A stretch of DNA of 11,288 nt from Syntrophomonadaceae bacterium. GTDB lineage: Bacteria; Bacillota; Dethiobacteria; DTU022. Location: NCBI GenBank assembly GCA_003553305.1, contig PWEB01000005.1, forward strand, positions 1 to 11,288, read 5' to 3'. The translations under genes and the position numbers were made by a program. The notes below the pieces were generated by a model. It was not told the DNA's origin. It searched no databases and worked only from the letters and a program-made list of their open reading frames with translations. Each line of letters opens with the position of its first letter. The stretch's first letter is position 1. Below are positions 1-7,810 of the stretch, in pieces.

Positions 1-357
1 ACTATAAAAAGAAAATGCATAGGAACCATGACATAGAAAATAAGTAAAACACGTTGAATATTAAGGTGAGCCAGATCAGGATCAAGCGGTCTGTCCAACA
101 GGAAAAATTTCTTAAAAGTATATGCCAGGTTGTAAAATAATCTCATACGTCGTTCCATCCAATCTTTTTAATATGTAATCATGGTTTTCGGGCTACCACG
201 AATCATTAGTTATTTCGGCAAAAGAATCGATAGTCCTGCACAGAGATGGGGGGTTGTCATAACAATTAATATAAAGGCTACTAAAAAGCCGATTTAACTT
301 AATTGCATAGATCGATTATCTTAATAATTGTGGTATTATTAAAGAGGAGATGATTTA
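1..357. other. Upstream region without a recognisable gene
   Basis: This AT-rich stretch has no open reading frame with a credible start and ribosome binding site on either strand, and I recognise no RNA gene. A short GGCT/AGCC inverted repeat lies near 276-290, but its 4-bp stem and lack of a T-run make it a poor terminator. Near the downstream gene there is a TG-n-TATTAT sequence (331-339), but it is so close to the ribosome binding site (341-348) that it would leave a leader of only about 12 bases. The real promoter of the following gene is not resolved. Confidence 0.5.
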
Positions 358-1251
358 GTGAGCCAGGAATACGGTCAACTCGAAGCATTACAGGTAACAG
401 TCCTCCTTGAAGAGAATGCAGGTTATAACAGCAGCTTTTTGGCACAGCACGGAATGTCTCTTTTGTTGGAGGCCTGGCATGGAGGAAGCAAGCCTGGTAA
501 AAGAACAATTCTTTTCGATACCGGTCAGTCTGCCCAACCGGTTCTTCACAACATGCAGCTTTTAGGGAAAGATCCGCAGGATATCGACTTGATCTTTCTC
601 TCGCACTGTCACTATGATCATACCGGCGGCTTGGTCGGCATTCTTGAGGCAAGCAAGAGGTGTCGGGTTCCGATCGTAGGTCATCCTTCGATTTATCGTC
701 CCCATTTTTCTCTCAAGCCGACTTTTCAATCATTGGGGATGAGTCCAGACTGCAGCCGGGAAGCCATAGAAAAGGCCGGTGGTGAATTAATCCTCAGCGC
801 AGACCCAATGCCTCTGATGCCAGGCGCTGTAAGCACCGGTGAGATTAACGATCGGGTCAGTTTTGAAAAGTCGCCGACTCTGTCTCTGCAAACGATTCAT
901 GAAGGCAAGAAAGTTTCAGACTACATGGTTGATGACAGCTCTTTAATCTTTATTACGGAGGAGGGTTTAATTATCATTACCGGTTGTTCTCATGCCGGGA
1001 TCACCAGTATCGTCGAGGCAGCAGTTAGATTGACGGGGATTGAACATGTTTCAGCTCTGATCGGCGGTTTTCACCTGGTTGATGCTGATCAAGCCAGGAT
1101 TTCCAGGACGGTACAAACCATAACTTCAATGGAAGTTGATAATATTTATGCCGGACACTGCACTGGATTCAAGGCGGAAGCTAATTTGTTCATGGAACTC
1201 GGGGAACGTTTCCAAAAATTGCATACCGGAATGACAATTAAATATCAATGA
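358..1251 (+). CDS. Metallo-beta-lactamase-fold hydrolase, dihydropterin-synthase-like group
   Basis: This 297-residue protein has the metallo-beta-lactamase fold and is probably a cytoplasmic, metal-dependent hydrolase. The metal-binding HxHxDH signature is complete (H83, H85, D87, H88), preceded by FDTG at 53-56. Later ligand motifs are GCSHAG (H212), GGFH (H239) and GHCTG (H267). The DDSSLIF, GCSHAG, GGFHL and HCTG blocks resemble the group often annotated as 7,8-dihydropterin-6-yl-methyl-4-(beta-D-ribofuranosyl)aminobenzene-5'-phosphate synthase. That name comes from a methanogen enzyme, so the substrate here is unknown. The GTG start is supported by AAGAGGAG at 341-348, nine bases upstream. 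It is the first gene of a probable three-gene operon, with about 31 bases before the next start. The fold is certain; the function is not. Confidence 0.9.
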   Translation: MSQEYGQLEALQVTVLLEENAGYNSSFLAQHGMSLLLEAWHGGSKPGKRTILFDTGQSAQPVLHNMQLLGKDPQDIDLIFLSHCHYDHTGGLVGILEASKRCRVPIVGHPSIYRPHFSLKPTFQSLGMSPDCSREAIEKAGGELILSADPMPLMPGAVSTGEINDRVSFEKSPTLSLQTIHEGKKVSDYMVDDSSLIFITEEGLIIITGCSHAGITSIVEAAVRLTGIEHVSALIGGFHLVDADQARISRTVQTITSMEVDNIYAGHCTGFKAEANLFMELGERFQKLHTGMTIKYQ

Positions 1252-1282
1252 CAATGATCTATTATAAGTGAGGTTAGATAAA

Positions 1283-2554
1283 ATGCGATTCTTTACTGAG
1301 TATATAAGAAAACAATTTCCAGCTTTATCTGCTAAAGTAAACGAATATCCTGCTGTCTATTTAGACGGACCTGGTGGAACCCAGGTGCCCCAGCGGGTGA
1401 TTGATGCAATGGTTGATTACCTTGCTTACAGCAATGCCAATGCCGGAGGTAAGTTTCTGACCAGTCAACGTAGTGATCAGGCCATTAAAGAAGCCCGGGA
1501 GGCTTTGGCTGACTTTTTGGGAGCATGCTCTGAAGAGATTGCTTTTGGTCAGAACATGACTACACTGACGTACCAGTTAGCCCTGGCTCTTGCACGTAAT
1601 CCGGGTCACCGTACTGAAATAATAATTACTGAAATCGATCATGAAGCGAATCGGGGTCCCTGGCTTGCTCTTGAAGAACGTGGATTTACAATTCGTGAAG
1701 TAAAAATGGATCCTGAAACCTGCACAATCGATATGAAAGATTACCAGGATAAACTTTCCGACAAAACCCTGGTAGCCGCTTTTAATTATGCTTCAAATTG
1801 TGTGGGGACCATTAGCGATGTGAAAGAAATGATTCGCCTGGCCCATCAAGTGGGTGCAATCACCGTGGTTGATGCAGTCCATTATGCCCTGCATGGCCCG
1901 ATCGATGTCAGGGATCTTGACGTCGACTACCTGCTTTGCTCGGCATATAAGTTTTTTGGGCCGCATATTGGAGTGTTCTATGGTAAAAAAGAACGCTTTG
2001 CCGAACTGCCTGCATACCGGTTAAGAACCCAAAAAAGTGCTGTCCCTCATTGTATCGAAACAGGTACTCTCAATCACGAAGGGATTGCCGGTGCAGCTGA
2101 AGCGGTGGAGTTTATAGCGGATCTGGGCAAATATTTCGGGAACCTTGAAGAAGGCTCCCGGGCTTTGTCAGTTCCTGAATGGTCAGAGCGCCGCCGCCAG
2201 GTTGTGGCTGGGATGGAAACGATGGAATTGCATGAAAAACCCCTGGCTGATAAACTGCTTGATGGACTCTCAAATATTGACCGGGTCAGGGTCTATGGTC
2301 CACCGAGTGGACATGCGCGGACCTCGACAATATCATTTACCGTTGATGGTATTACTCCTGATCAAGTGGCTGCTAAATTAGGGGAAAAGGGGATTTTCGT
2401 CTGGTCCGGCCATTTTTATGCGATCCGTCCGGTTGAACGTCTGGGCCTGGATCAAAGCGGCGGATTAGTCCGGGTAGGTTTTTGCCCCTATAACACAGCA
2501 GTAGAAGTTGATCGCATGCTGGAACAAATTCGTACTATTGTTGCAAGCTCTTAA
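1283..2554 (+). CDS. Class V aminotransferase, cysteine desulfurase-like (VC1184-type) protein
   Basis: This is a PLP-dependent fold-type I enzyme of about 423 residues. The Schiff-base lysine is K223 in SAYKFFGPH. D197 of DAVHYALHG should contact the pyridine nitrogen, and H200 lies just after it. The N-terminal YLDGPGGTQVP motif is typical of the 'cysteine desulfurase family, VC1184-type' subfamily (TIGR01976). At the place where NifS/SufS enzymes carry the catalytic cysteine, the sequence reads WSGHFYAIRP, with tyrosine instead. True persulfide-forming desulfurase activity is therefore doubtful; another lyase or transaminase reaction on a small amino acid is possible. I chose the ATG at 1283 because AGTGAGG (1266-1272) lies ten bases upstream. 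A GTG at 1268 would add five residues but has no ribosome binding site. It is co-directional with both neighbours. Confidence 0.88.
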   Translation: MRFFTEYIRKQFPALSAKVNEYPAVYLDGPGGTQVPQRVIDAMVDYLAYSNANAGGKFLTSQRSDQAIKEAREALADFLGACSEEIAFGQNMTTLTYQLALALARNPGHRTEIIITEIDHEANRGPWLALEERGFTIREVKMDPETCTIDMKDYQDKLSDKTLVAAFNYASNCVGTISDVKEMIRLAHQVGAITVVDAVHYALHGPIDVRDLDVDYLLCSAYKFFGPHIGVFYGKKERFAELPAYRLRTQKSAVPHCIETGTLNHEGIAGAAEAVEFIADLGKYFGNLEEGSRALSVPEWSERRRQVVAGMETMELHEKPLADKLLDGLSNIDRVRVYGPPSGHARTSTISFTVDGITPDQVAAKLGEKGIFVWSGHFYAIRPVERLGLDQSGGLVRVGFCPYNTAVEVDRMLEQIRTIVASS

Positions 2555-2583
2555 TCAATGAAGAAGGAGTGAAAGAAGCAGAT

Positions 2584-3543
2584 ATGCCTATGAAAATTAA
2601 GGATATATACGATTACGTTGTGGACAGAGGTATTGAAAAAGATCCGCGCAAGCGGGAAGGTGTCGAAGAAATGCTGGCCAAAAATAACAAAAAATATGAC
2701 GAAATGAAAGGCGAGGAGAAAAAGGAGTTTGACACAGAATCTTTGACTAATCCCTACAGTGATACACGTGTTTTATGCGGTGATCCCGAAACTGAGGTTA
2801 AGCGGATGATGGTCGGGGTAGATATCGAAGTGGGAGAGGTAATGCTCGCTGATCGCCTTGCCGAGAAAGGGCGGCCGGTTGACCTGCTCATGACTCACCA
2901 CCCTGAAGGAAAGGCTCTTGCCGGACTTCATGAGGTGATGCATCTGCAGGAAGATATTTTAGCCCATTATGGAGTGCCGATCAATATTGCGGAAGGAATC
3001 ATGGCTTCCAGGATCAGCGAAGTTAAAAGGAACCTGATGCCGCTCAACCATAACCGGGCGATTGATGCTGCAAAAATTCTAGATCTGGCCATGCTAAGCG
3101 CTCATACGGTAGCTGACAACCAGGTTAATACATTTTTGCAGGAGTTGTTTGATCAAGAAGAACCAGAGGCGCTTGGTGATATACTTAAACTTCTAAAAGA
3201 TATTCCGGAATATGCCGAAGCGGTAAAACATAACGCCGGGCCTGATCTAGTCCTGGGCAGCAAAGAACGCAGGGCCGGTAAGATTTTAGTTGATATGACA
3301 GGGGGAACCGGTGGTTCCGAAGATAATTATGCCAGGCTTTCCCAGGCCGGAGTGGGGACCATTGTCGGCATGCACATCAGCGACAAAAACCGTAAAAAGG
3401 CTGAAGAAAATCATGTGAACGTAGTTATTGCCGGGCACATTGCCAGTGACTCACTGGGTATGAACCTGCTACTTGACGGTATTGAACAAAAAGGGGTAGA
3501 AATAATCCCCTGTTCCGGCATTATCAGAAATAAGCGCAGTTAG
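2584..3543 (+). CDS. NIF3 (NGG1p-interacting factor 3)-like dinuclear metal protein
   Basis: This is a NIF3/DUF34 family protein of about 319 residues. The dinuclear metal site is visible as THHPEG (H105, H106), AHTVADN (H174, D178) and the C-terminal GHIASDSLG (H285, D289), followed by a conserved-looking end around IIPCSGIIR. NIF3 proteins are widespread and conserved, but their biochemical role is unsettled; GTP cyclohydrolase I type 2 is a common but weakly founded label. This one has a charged N-terminal segment (about residues 15-60, rich in Lys and Glu) ahead of the core and is longer than the roughly 250-residue short forms. The start is uncertain: GTG 2569 overlaps the AAGGAG (2564-2569), ATG 2584 sits 14 bases after it, and ATG 2590 is also possible. 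The gene follows the aminotransferase by about 29 bases and overlaps the convergent ligase gene by 4 bases. Confidence 0.85.
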   Translation: MPMKIKDIYDYVVDRGIEKDPRKREGVEEMLAKNNKKYDEMKGEEKKEFDTESLTNPYSDTRVLCGDPETEVKRMMVGVDIEVGEVMLADRLAEKGRPVDLLMTHHPEGKALAGLHEVMHLQEDILAHYGVPINIAEGIMASRISEVKRNLMPLNHNRAIDAAKILDLAMLSAHTVADNQVNTFLQELFDQEEPEALGDILKLLKDIPEYAEAVKHNAGPDLVLGSKERRAGKILVDMTGGTGGSEDNYARLSQAGVGTIVGMHISDKNRKKAEENHVNVVIAGHIASDSLGMNLLLDGIEQKGVEIIPCSGIIRNKRS

Positions 3544-5648
3544 ATAGATATTCTAACCCTGGCATCAAGGGCTGCTGTGCCCTCTCCTTCGGGAAAAACC
3601 CGCACCGGGTTGATGTCCAGTTCCTTGATGCCGGGGAAATCTGCTAATAAATGGGATATGCGGACCACCAGGTCAATAAAAGATTGCACATCTCCGGGAG
3701 TTTTGCCGCGCCGCCCTTCGAGAATTTCAGCGGAATGAAGCTTCTTCAGGCTTTTTTCTACGACTTCTTCCCGCAGCGGACAGATTGCATTGGCTAGATC
3801 CTTAAATGCTTCTATGTAGATCCCGCCCATTCCGAAAAAGACTACCGGTCCAAAAGAAGGATCCTGCTTGCCGCCGACAAACATGTCGTAACCTTCCCCG
3901 GCCATTTGCTGGATTCTAACCCCGCAAAAATGAGCATCTTTGTTATAGCGAAGCAGATTTTCCCGTATCTTCCTAAAGCCTTTTGCAACCTGGTCTTCAT
4001 CCTCCAGGCCGAGCAGAACACCCCCCGCATCCGACTTATGCAGAGCATCAGGTGAGATTACCTTCATCACTACCGGAAAACCCAGCTCGCGGGCCTGGTT
4101 GATCGCTTCTTCTTCACTGTTAGCTGTTTTTGAAGCAGCGGTCCGCAGGCCGTATGCTTTAAGAAGATCAAGAGCTTCTTCCCCGTAATCGCCCTGCTTG
4201 TCCTGCATCCAACTTTTTGCAGAAAGGAGGTCGATATTTTCCGGTGGGGAGATTTTTTCTTGTGTTTCGAGGATCCTTTTGTTTTCGTAATATTGCATTT
4301 GCACCGATAAGGCATGGATCATTTCTTCGGGGCTGTTGAAAATGGGAAATTCGACGTATTGCTTGGTCTGCCTAATAACCTTAGATGGTCCAAAAAGGCA
4401 GATGCCAAGCGGTTTGCCGGCTGAGAGGATTGATCCCCAGGTTTCTTTTGAAAGGTCGCTCAGAAACATCCTCTGGAATATATTATCGCCCTGGGGCATC
4501 TGCGGCCGCTGGCTGATATAGAGTGCTCCGTCTACCTGGTCAGAATGCATTACAGAATATATGACGTGGGCGGTGAGCTGTGGATCATAGATGTCCCCCA
4601 TATCAAGCGGGTTGGAAAATTTGATTACGCCTGCGTTGCTGAACTGTTTTAAACTGTCATAGAACTGATCACCCATATCTGCAAATTCGAAACCTGCTTT
4701 TTCGCACAGATCAGCTCCTATTACGGAAAATCCACCGGCCGGGCTCATTACCATAACCCGCCGCCCTTTCATCTTTGGCAGTTGAAAAGCTTTAGTTACC
4801 CCGATGAAATCAAGGAAATTATTGATGCGGATTATCCCTGCTTCCTCGAAAGCCGAGTTAATGATTTCATCATCACTGCTGACCGCCGCAGTATGGCTCA
4901 TCGCAGCTTTTCTCCCTGACGGAGTAGTGTTTGCTTTGTAGACGACAATTGGCTTGTCGATTCTTTTCGCAGCTTCTATAAATTTACGGCCGCGCTCTAT
5001 ACTTTCCAAGTAAAGACAGATCGTTTTGGTTTGAGGATCTTTACCAAAGTACTCCAGAAAATCGACTTCATCTAAATCAAGTTTGTTTCCGATGCTGGCA
5101 AACTTGGCGAGACCGAGTTTTTCATCAAGCAGATAGTTAAGCATGGTCAGGGCAACTCCGCCACTTTGGGCAATGATTGACATATCCCCCTTAGGAGCTT
5201 TATGCAGCGCTACGAAAGGCAGGCACAGGCCGTTATCCGTGTTAGCCACACTAATGCTATTCGGGCCGACAAAACGAATCCCGTATTTGCCGGCCAGGGC
5301 AATTAATTTCTCACCAAGCGCCCGGCCTTCATCGCTATATTCGGAGAACCCGCCTGAGGGGATAGCCATTCTTCTGATCCCGAATTTTCCACAGCGATCC
5401 ATCATCTCCGGGATAAGCTGGGCCGGAACCATGCAGTAGGCCATATCAGGCACTTCCGGTAAATCCTCAATATATTTATACATTTTGATTCCATCGACAT
5501 GAACATCATCGCTTCGCTCATTGACCCCAAAAATTCTGCCCCGGTAACCCCAGCGCATTAAATTCTCTAAAGTCAGGCGGGGAATGTTAGATGATTTTGA
5601 AGAAAGGCCAATAATAACTATTGATTGTGGATAAAAAAGTTGTTCCAT
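3540..5648 (-). CDS. Acetate/acyl-CoA ligase (ADP-forming), fused alpha-beta subunits
   Basis: This 702-residue protein joins the alpha and beta parts of NDP-forming acyl-CoA synthetases. In order it has a CoA-binding Rossmann domain (about 1-130, with VGPNS near 127-131), a succinyl-CoA-synthetase-like domain (QSGG at 161-164 and SIGNKLDLDEVDF from 185), the phosphohistidine loop MSHTAAV (H252), a third ligase domain to about 450, and a C-terminal ATP-grasp domain (MKVISPDALHKSDAGGV and, near the end, ELDINPVRVF). The family interconverts acyl-CoA, ADP and phosphate with acid, CoA and ATP, often to conserve energy in fermentation. The acid used cannot be read from sequence. No GNAT domain is present, so it is not a Pat-type protein acetyltransferase. 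The ATG at 5648 has GGGAGGTG just upstream; an in-frame TTG at 5663 lies before that site and is less likely. It is the only minus-strand gene here. Confidence 0.93.
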   Translation of the reverse strand: MEQLFYPQSIVIIGLSSKSSNIPRLTLENLMRWGYRGRIFGVNERSDDVHVDGIKMYKYIEDLPEVPDMAYCMVPAQLIPEMMDRCGKFGIRRMAIPSGGFSEYSDEGRALGEKLIALAGKYGIRFVGPNSISVANTDNGLCLPFVALHKAPKGDMSIIAQSGGVALTMLNYLLDEKLGLAKFASIGNKLDLDEVDFLEYFGKDPQTKTICLYLESIERGRKFIEAAKRIDKPIVVYKANTTPSGRKAAMSHTAAVSSDDEIINSAFEEAGIIRINNFLDFIGVTKAFQLPKMKGRRVMVMSPAGGFSVIGADLCEKAGFEFADMGDQFYDSLKQFSNAGVIKFSNPLDMGDIYDPQLTAHVIYSVMHSDQVDGALYISQRPQMPQGDNIFQRMFLSDLSKETWGSILSAGKPLGICLFGPSKVIRQTKQYVEFPIFNSPEEMIHALSVQMQYYENKRILETQEKISPPENIDLLSAKSWMQDKQGDYGEEALDLLKAYGLRTAASKTANSEEEAINQARELGFPVVMKVISPDALHKSDAGGVLLGLEDEDQVAKGFRKIRENLLRYNKDAHFCGVRIQQMAGEGYDMFVGGKQDPSFGPVVFFGMGGIYIEAFKDLANAICPLREEVVEKSLKKLHSAEILEGRRGKTPGDVQSFIDLVVRISHLLADFPGIKELDINPVRVFPEGEGTAALDARVRISI

Positions 5649-5701
5649 ATGCACACCTCCCAACTAATTTTATCACAATATGAACAGAAGTAGGCACTTA
5701 A

Positions 5702-5707
5702 ATTATA
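5702..5707 (-). promoter_or_regulatory. Candidate -10 element for the acyl-CoA ligase gene
   Basis: On the minus strand this reads TATAAT, a perfect -10 hexamer, and would give a leader of about 48 bases before the ATG at 5648. The sequence 17 bases upstream of it (TAATTT) is a poor -35 element, so an activator or another sigma factor may be needed, or the match may be chance in an AT-rich region. Confidence 0.35.
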
Positions 5708-5780
5708 ACCTCCGCCCCCGTAATAAATTACCTTAAATAAGACTTGATGTATTATGCTTTTTATCAGTGAACTCAAATGT

Positions 5781-5810
5781 TTTACTAAAGCGGCCGGTAG
5801 ATGGTATATT
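5781..5810 (+). promoter_or_regulatory. Candidate promoter of the liaFSR-like operon
   Basis: TTTACT (5781-5786) and TATATT (5805-5810) are 18 bases apart, and the -10 has a TG one base upstream (TGGTATATT), an extended -10 arrangement. Transcription would start near 5817, leaving a leader of about 135 bases. The leader has only short inverted repeats (CCTTAAGG at 5823-5830, GCCG/CGGC just after, AGCAGC/GCTGCT further down). I do not recognise a LiaR operator with confidence. Confidence 0.4.
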
Positions 5811-5951
5811 TAAAGAAAATCATCCTTAAGGCCGATACCGGCATCAGACCCTGGATCCTTTGTTCAAACAGACGGCCATGATAATCTACAGTCAGCAGCA
5901 ATGGGACAAAACTTACTGGCTGCTAAATATAAGGCGAAGGGGTAGGCAATA

Positions 5952-6755
5952 ATGAAAAGACAACTAGTAGGGCTGAGTTTGCTTGGTTTAGGAGTTTTGG
6001 TGCTTCTGCAGGTTCTCGGAATCTATAATTTTGGGCTGGCTTTTTGGCCTGTAGTATTACTGTCTTTGGGTTTAGCAATCATTGGGAAGAGTATTGACGG
6101 CAGATGCTTTGGGGGGCCTTTTTCATGGATTGGGCTTGGCATTGGTTTATGGATTGGCGGAATCGGGCTTTTTAACATTCTTGCTAATGCTGGGGTAAGT
6201 AATCTTAGGGGAAGTGATATTGCCGGTTACGGATGGCCGATTTTACTGGTTGCTCTTGGACTATCTATTCTATTCGGTAATAGAAGCAGCGTTGCTCCAG
6301 GGAACTGGTTTAAGTCAGGCTCTGATTCCGATTCCAGCTTTGACCGCGGAGGTTGGACTTCCCACTCGGGCATGCATCGAATCGGAGACCTTTATCACGG
6401 ACGGAACCCCTGGGTGCTTGATACGGATCATGATTTTTCCCACGGAATTGGCGATGTGGTTGTTGACCTGACGACTGCTGAAATTAAACCCGGGATGCAT
6501 AATATTTATATCAAGGTCGGGATCGGTGATGTAACCATTAGAGTGCCCGACGGAGTAAATCTGAAAGTGGATGGAGCTGTTAGTGTCGGGGAAATCAATG
6601 TTTTTGGTGATGAGCGTTCCGGGTTCGGTGGTTTGTCCTTAATGCGAACGGTCGAAGTTGAAGATGCTCAGGCTACAGTGCAGATTGAAGCAAGACTTAG
6701 TATCGGAGATATGAATGTTCAGTACATGCCGACAGTTTCGGGGGTGTTGCGGTGA
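5952..6755 (+). CDS. liaF: LiaF-like membrane regulator of envelope stress response
   Basis: This 267-residue protein has two parts. The N-terminal 110 residues are strongly hydrophobic, with about four membrane segments (roughly 5-23, 29-47, 56-78 and 91-108), like the DUF5668/LiaI-LiaF membrane region. A Ser/Asp/Gly-rich linker (about 110-150) leads to a C-terminal beta-rich domain (about 160-262) with repeated IGDV and VGEINVFG-type motifs typical of the LiaF C-terminal family. In Bacillus, LiaF holds the LiaS kinase inactive until lipid II-cycle antibiotics or other envelope damage occur; that role is inferred here from family and context. The ATG at 5952 has a G-rich site (AAGGGG near 5937) upstream. 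Its stop overlaps the start of the kinase by 4 bases, so the two are probably translationally coupled. Confidence 0.85.
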   Translation: MKRQLVGLSLLGLGVLVLLQVLGIYNFGLAFWPVVLLSLGLAIIGKSIDGRCFGGPFSWIGLGIGLWIGGIGLFNILANAGVSNLRGSDIAGYGWPILLVALGLSILFGNRSSVAPGNWFKSGSDSDSSFDRGGWTSHSGMHRIGDLYHGRNPWVLDTDHDFSHGIGDVVVDLTTAEIKPGMHNIYIKVGIGDVTIRVPDGVNLKVDGAVSVGEINVFGDERSGFGGLSLMRTVEVEDAQATVQIEARLSIGDMNVQYMPTVSGVLR

Positions 6756-7810
6756 GTGCGGAGCGCAGTTTAGGGTTGCAGTGGCGTCTGGCGGCAATCT
6801 ACATTTTGATAGGCGCTGCCAGTTCCAGCGCTGCAATGGCAGCATATCTGGCCGGAAGATATTTTGGCTTAGACTTAACTAAAGCCCTGGGCTTAGGTTT
6901 TGGAGCTGGCTTTTTGTGCGGATTGATCGGGGCCATTATCGGTTCAATGCTTGCCCGGTCGGTTAAGTTGAGATTATGGGAGGCCGGACGGATGGCCGGA
7001 CATATTGCCCGCGGGAATTATCAAGCCAGGCTTGAGATGGGTGCGGATGATGAAGTGGGCTGGCTGGAAGAACAGTTAAATCAGATGGCTGTTCAGCTGG
7101 AAAATGCAATCAGTTCACTGCGGGAACTTGCCGAACAGAACCGGCGGCTTGGTGAAGAAGCGGGACGCGGGGCAGCCCTCGAAGAAAGAATGCGCCTGGC
7201 TCGAGACCTGCATGATACCGTTAATCAGCAACTTTTTGTCCTGGCCATGCGCACTGCCGCTACAAAAAACCGCCTGGGAAAAGCCGGAAACGAGGCAGCC
7301 CTATTAGTTCCTGAAATGGAAGAGCTGGAAAATTTGGCCCGCCAGGCTCACAGCCAGATTCGCGAATTAATATTACAGATCAGGCCGGTTGCTTTAGATA
7401 AAGAAGGTTTGGGCGCTGCGCTCAATGACTATGTAAGAAATACAGCAGAACGGGAAGGATGGGTAGTTACTGCAGAGATAGATTCTCTAATCCAAGCCGG
7501 AGGCCGGGCAGCAGAAAGTCTGTTTCGGATTTCCCAGGAAGCGTTGAACAACATCAGCAAGCATGCTTCTGCCCGGAAGGTTGGTATTACTCTGACCCGG
7601 GAAGGTGATAATATCAAACTAAGCATTTTTGATGATGGTTCCGGGTTTGATCTGAAAAAAGCTGTGCGACCAACCGCTGTCGGCTTGTCGGGGATCCGCG
7701 AGCGGGCTGAAGCTCTGGGTGGGAAAGTAAACATCAACAGTTCTCCGGGTCGCGGCACTGAGATTAAAGTGCTGGTCCCGTTTGTTGATGAAAGGGGAGA
7801 AGACGAATGA
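6752..7810 (+). CDS. liaS: LiaS-like sensor histidine kinase (HisKA_3 family)
   Basis: This 352-residue membrane kinase has two N-terminal membrane segments (about 11-30 and 43-66) with almost no extracytoplasmic loop, as expected of an intramembrane-sensing kinase. A HAMP-like region (about 67-120) and a coiled-coil stretch follow. The HisKA_3 dimerisation domain has phosphoacceptor H154 in RDLHDTVNQQ. The ATPase domain shows the N box (EALNNISKHA, N266/N267), the G1 box (DDGSGFD) and the G2 box (GLSGIRERAEALGG). With so little outside the membrane it probably takes its signal from the neighbouring LiaF-like protein. GTG is the start, within GTGA shared with the liaF stop and preceded by GGGGGTG. 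Its own stop overlaps the regulator's ATG. The kinase call is certain; the LiaS assignment rests on the liaF neighbour. Confidence 0.88.
   Translation: MSAERSLGLQWRLAAIYILIGAASSSAAMAAYLAGRYFGLDLTKALGLGFGAGFLCGLIGAIIGSMLARSVKLRLWEAGRMAGHIARGNYQARLEMGADDEVGWLEEQLNQMAVQLENAISSLRELAEQNRRLGEEAGRGAALEERMRLARDLHDTVNQQLFVLAMRTAATKNRLGKAGNEAALLVPEMEELENLARQAHSQIRELILQIRPVALDKEGLGAALNDYVRNTAEREGWVVTAEIDSLIQAGGRAAESLFRISQEALNNISKHASARKVGITLTREGDNIKLSIFDDGSGFDLKKAVRPTAVGLSGIRERAEALGGKVNINSSPGRGTEIKVLVPFVDERGEDE

Noticed and set aside
331..339. TG-n-TATTAT as extended -10 promoter for the hydrolase gene
   Set aside because: Transcription would begin inside the ribosome binding site, leaving almost no leader, and there is no -35.
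299..652. 117-codon minus-strand reading frame overlapping the hydrolase start
   Set aside because: It lies antisense to a well-supported gene, has no family features and no ribosome binding site.
5801..5881. 26-codon ORF beginning at ATG 5801
   Set aside because: It overlaps the likely -10 element, lacks a ribosome binding site and its sequence has no recognisable features.
5890..5925. AGCAGC/GCTGCT inverted repeat in the liaF leader as a riboswitch or operator
   Set aside because: The 6-bp stem with a loop of about 19 bases is weak and matches no known element.
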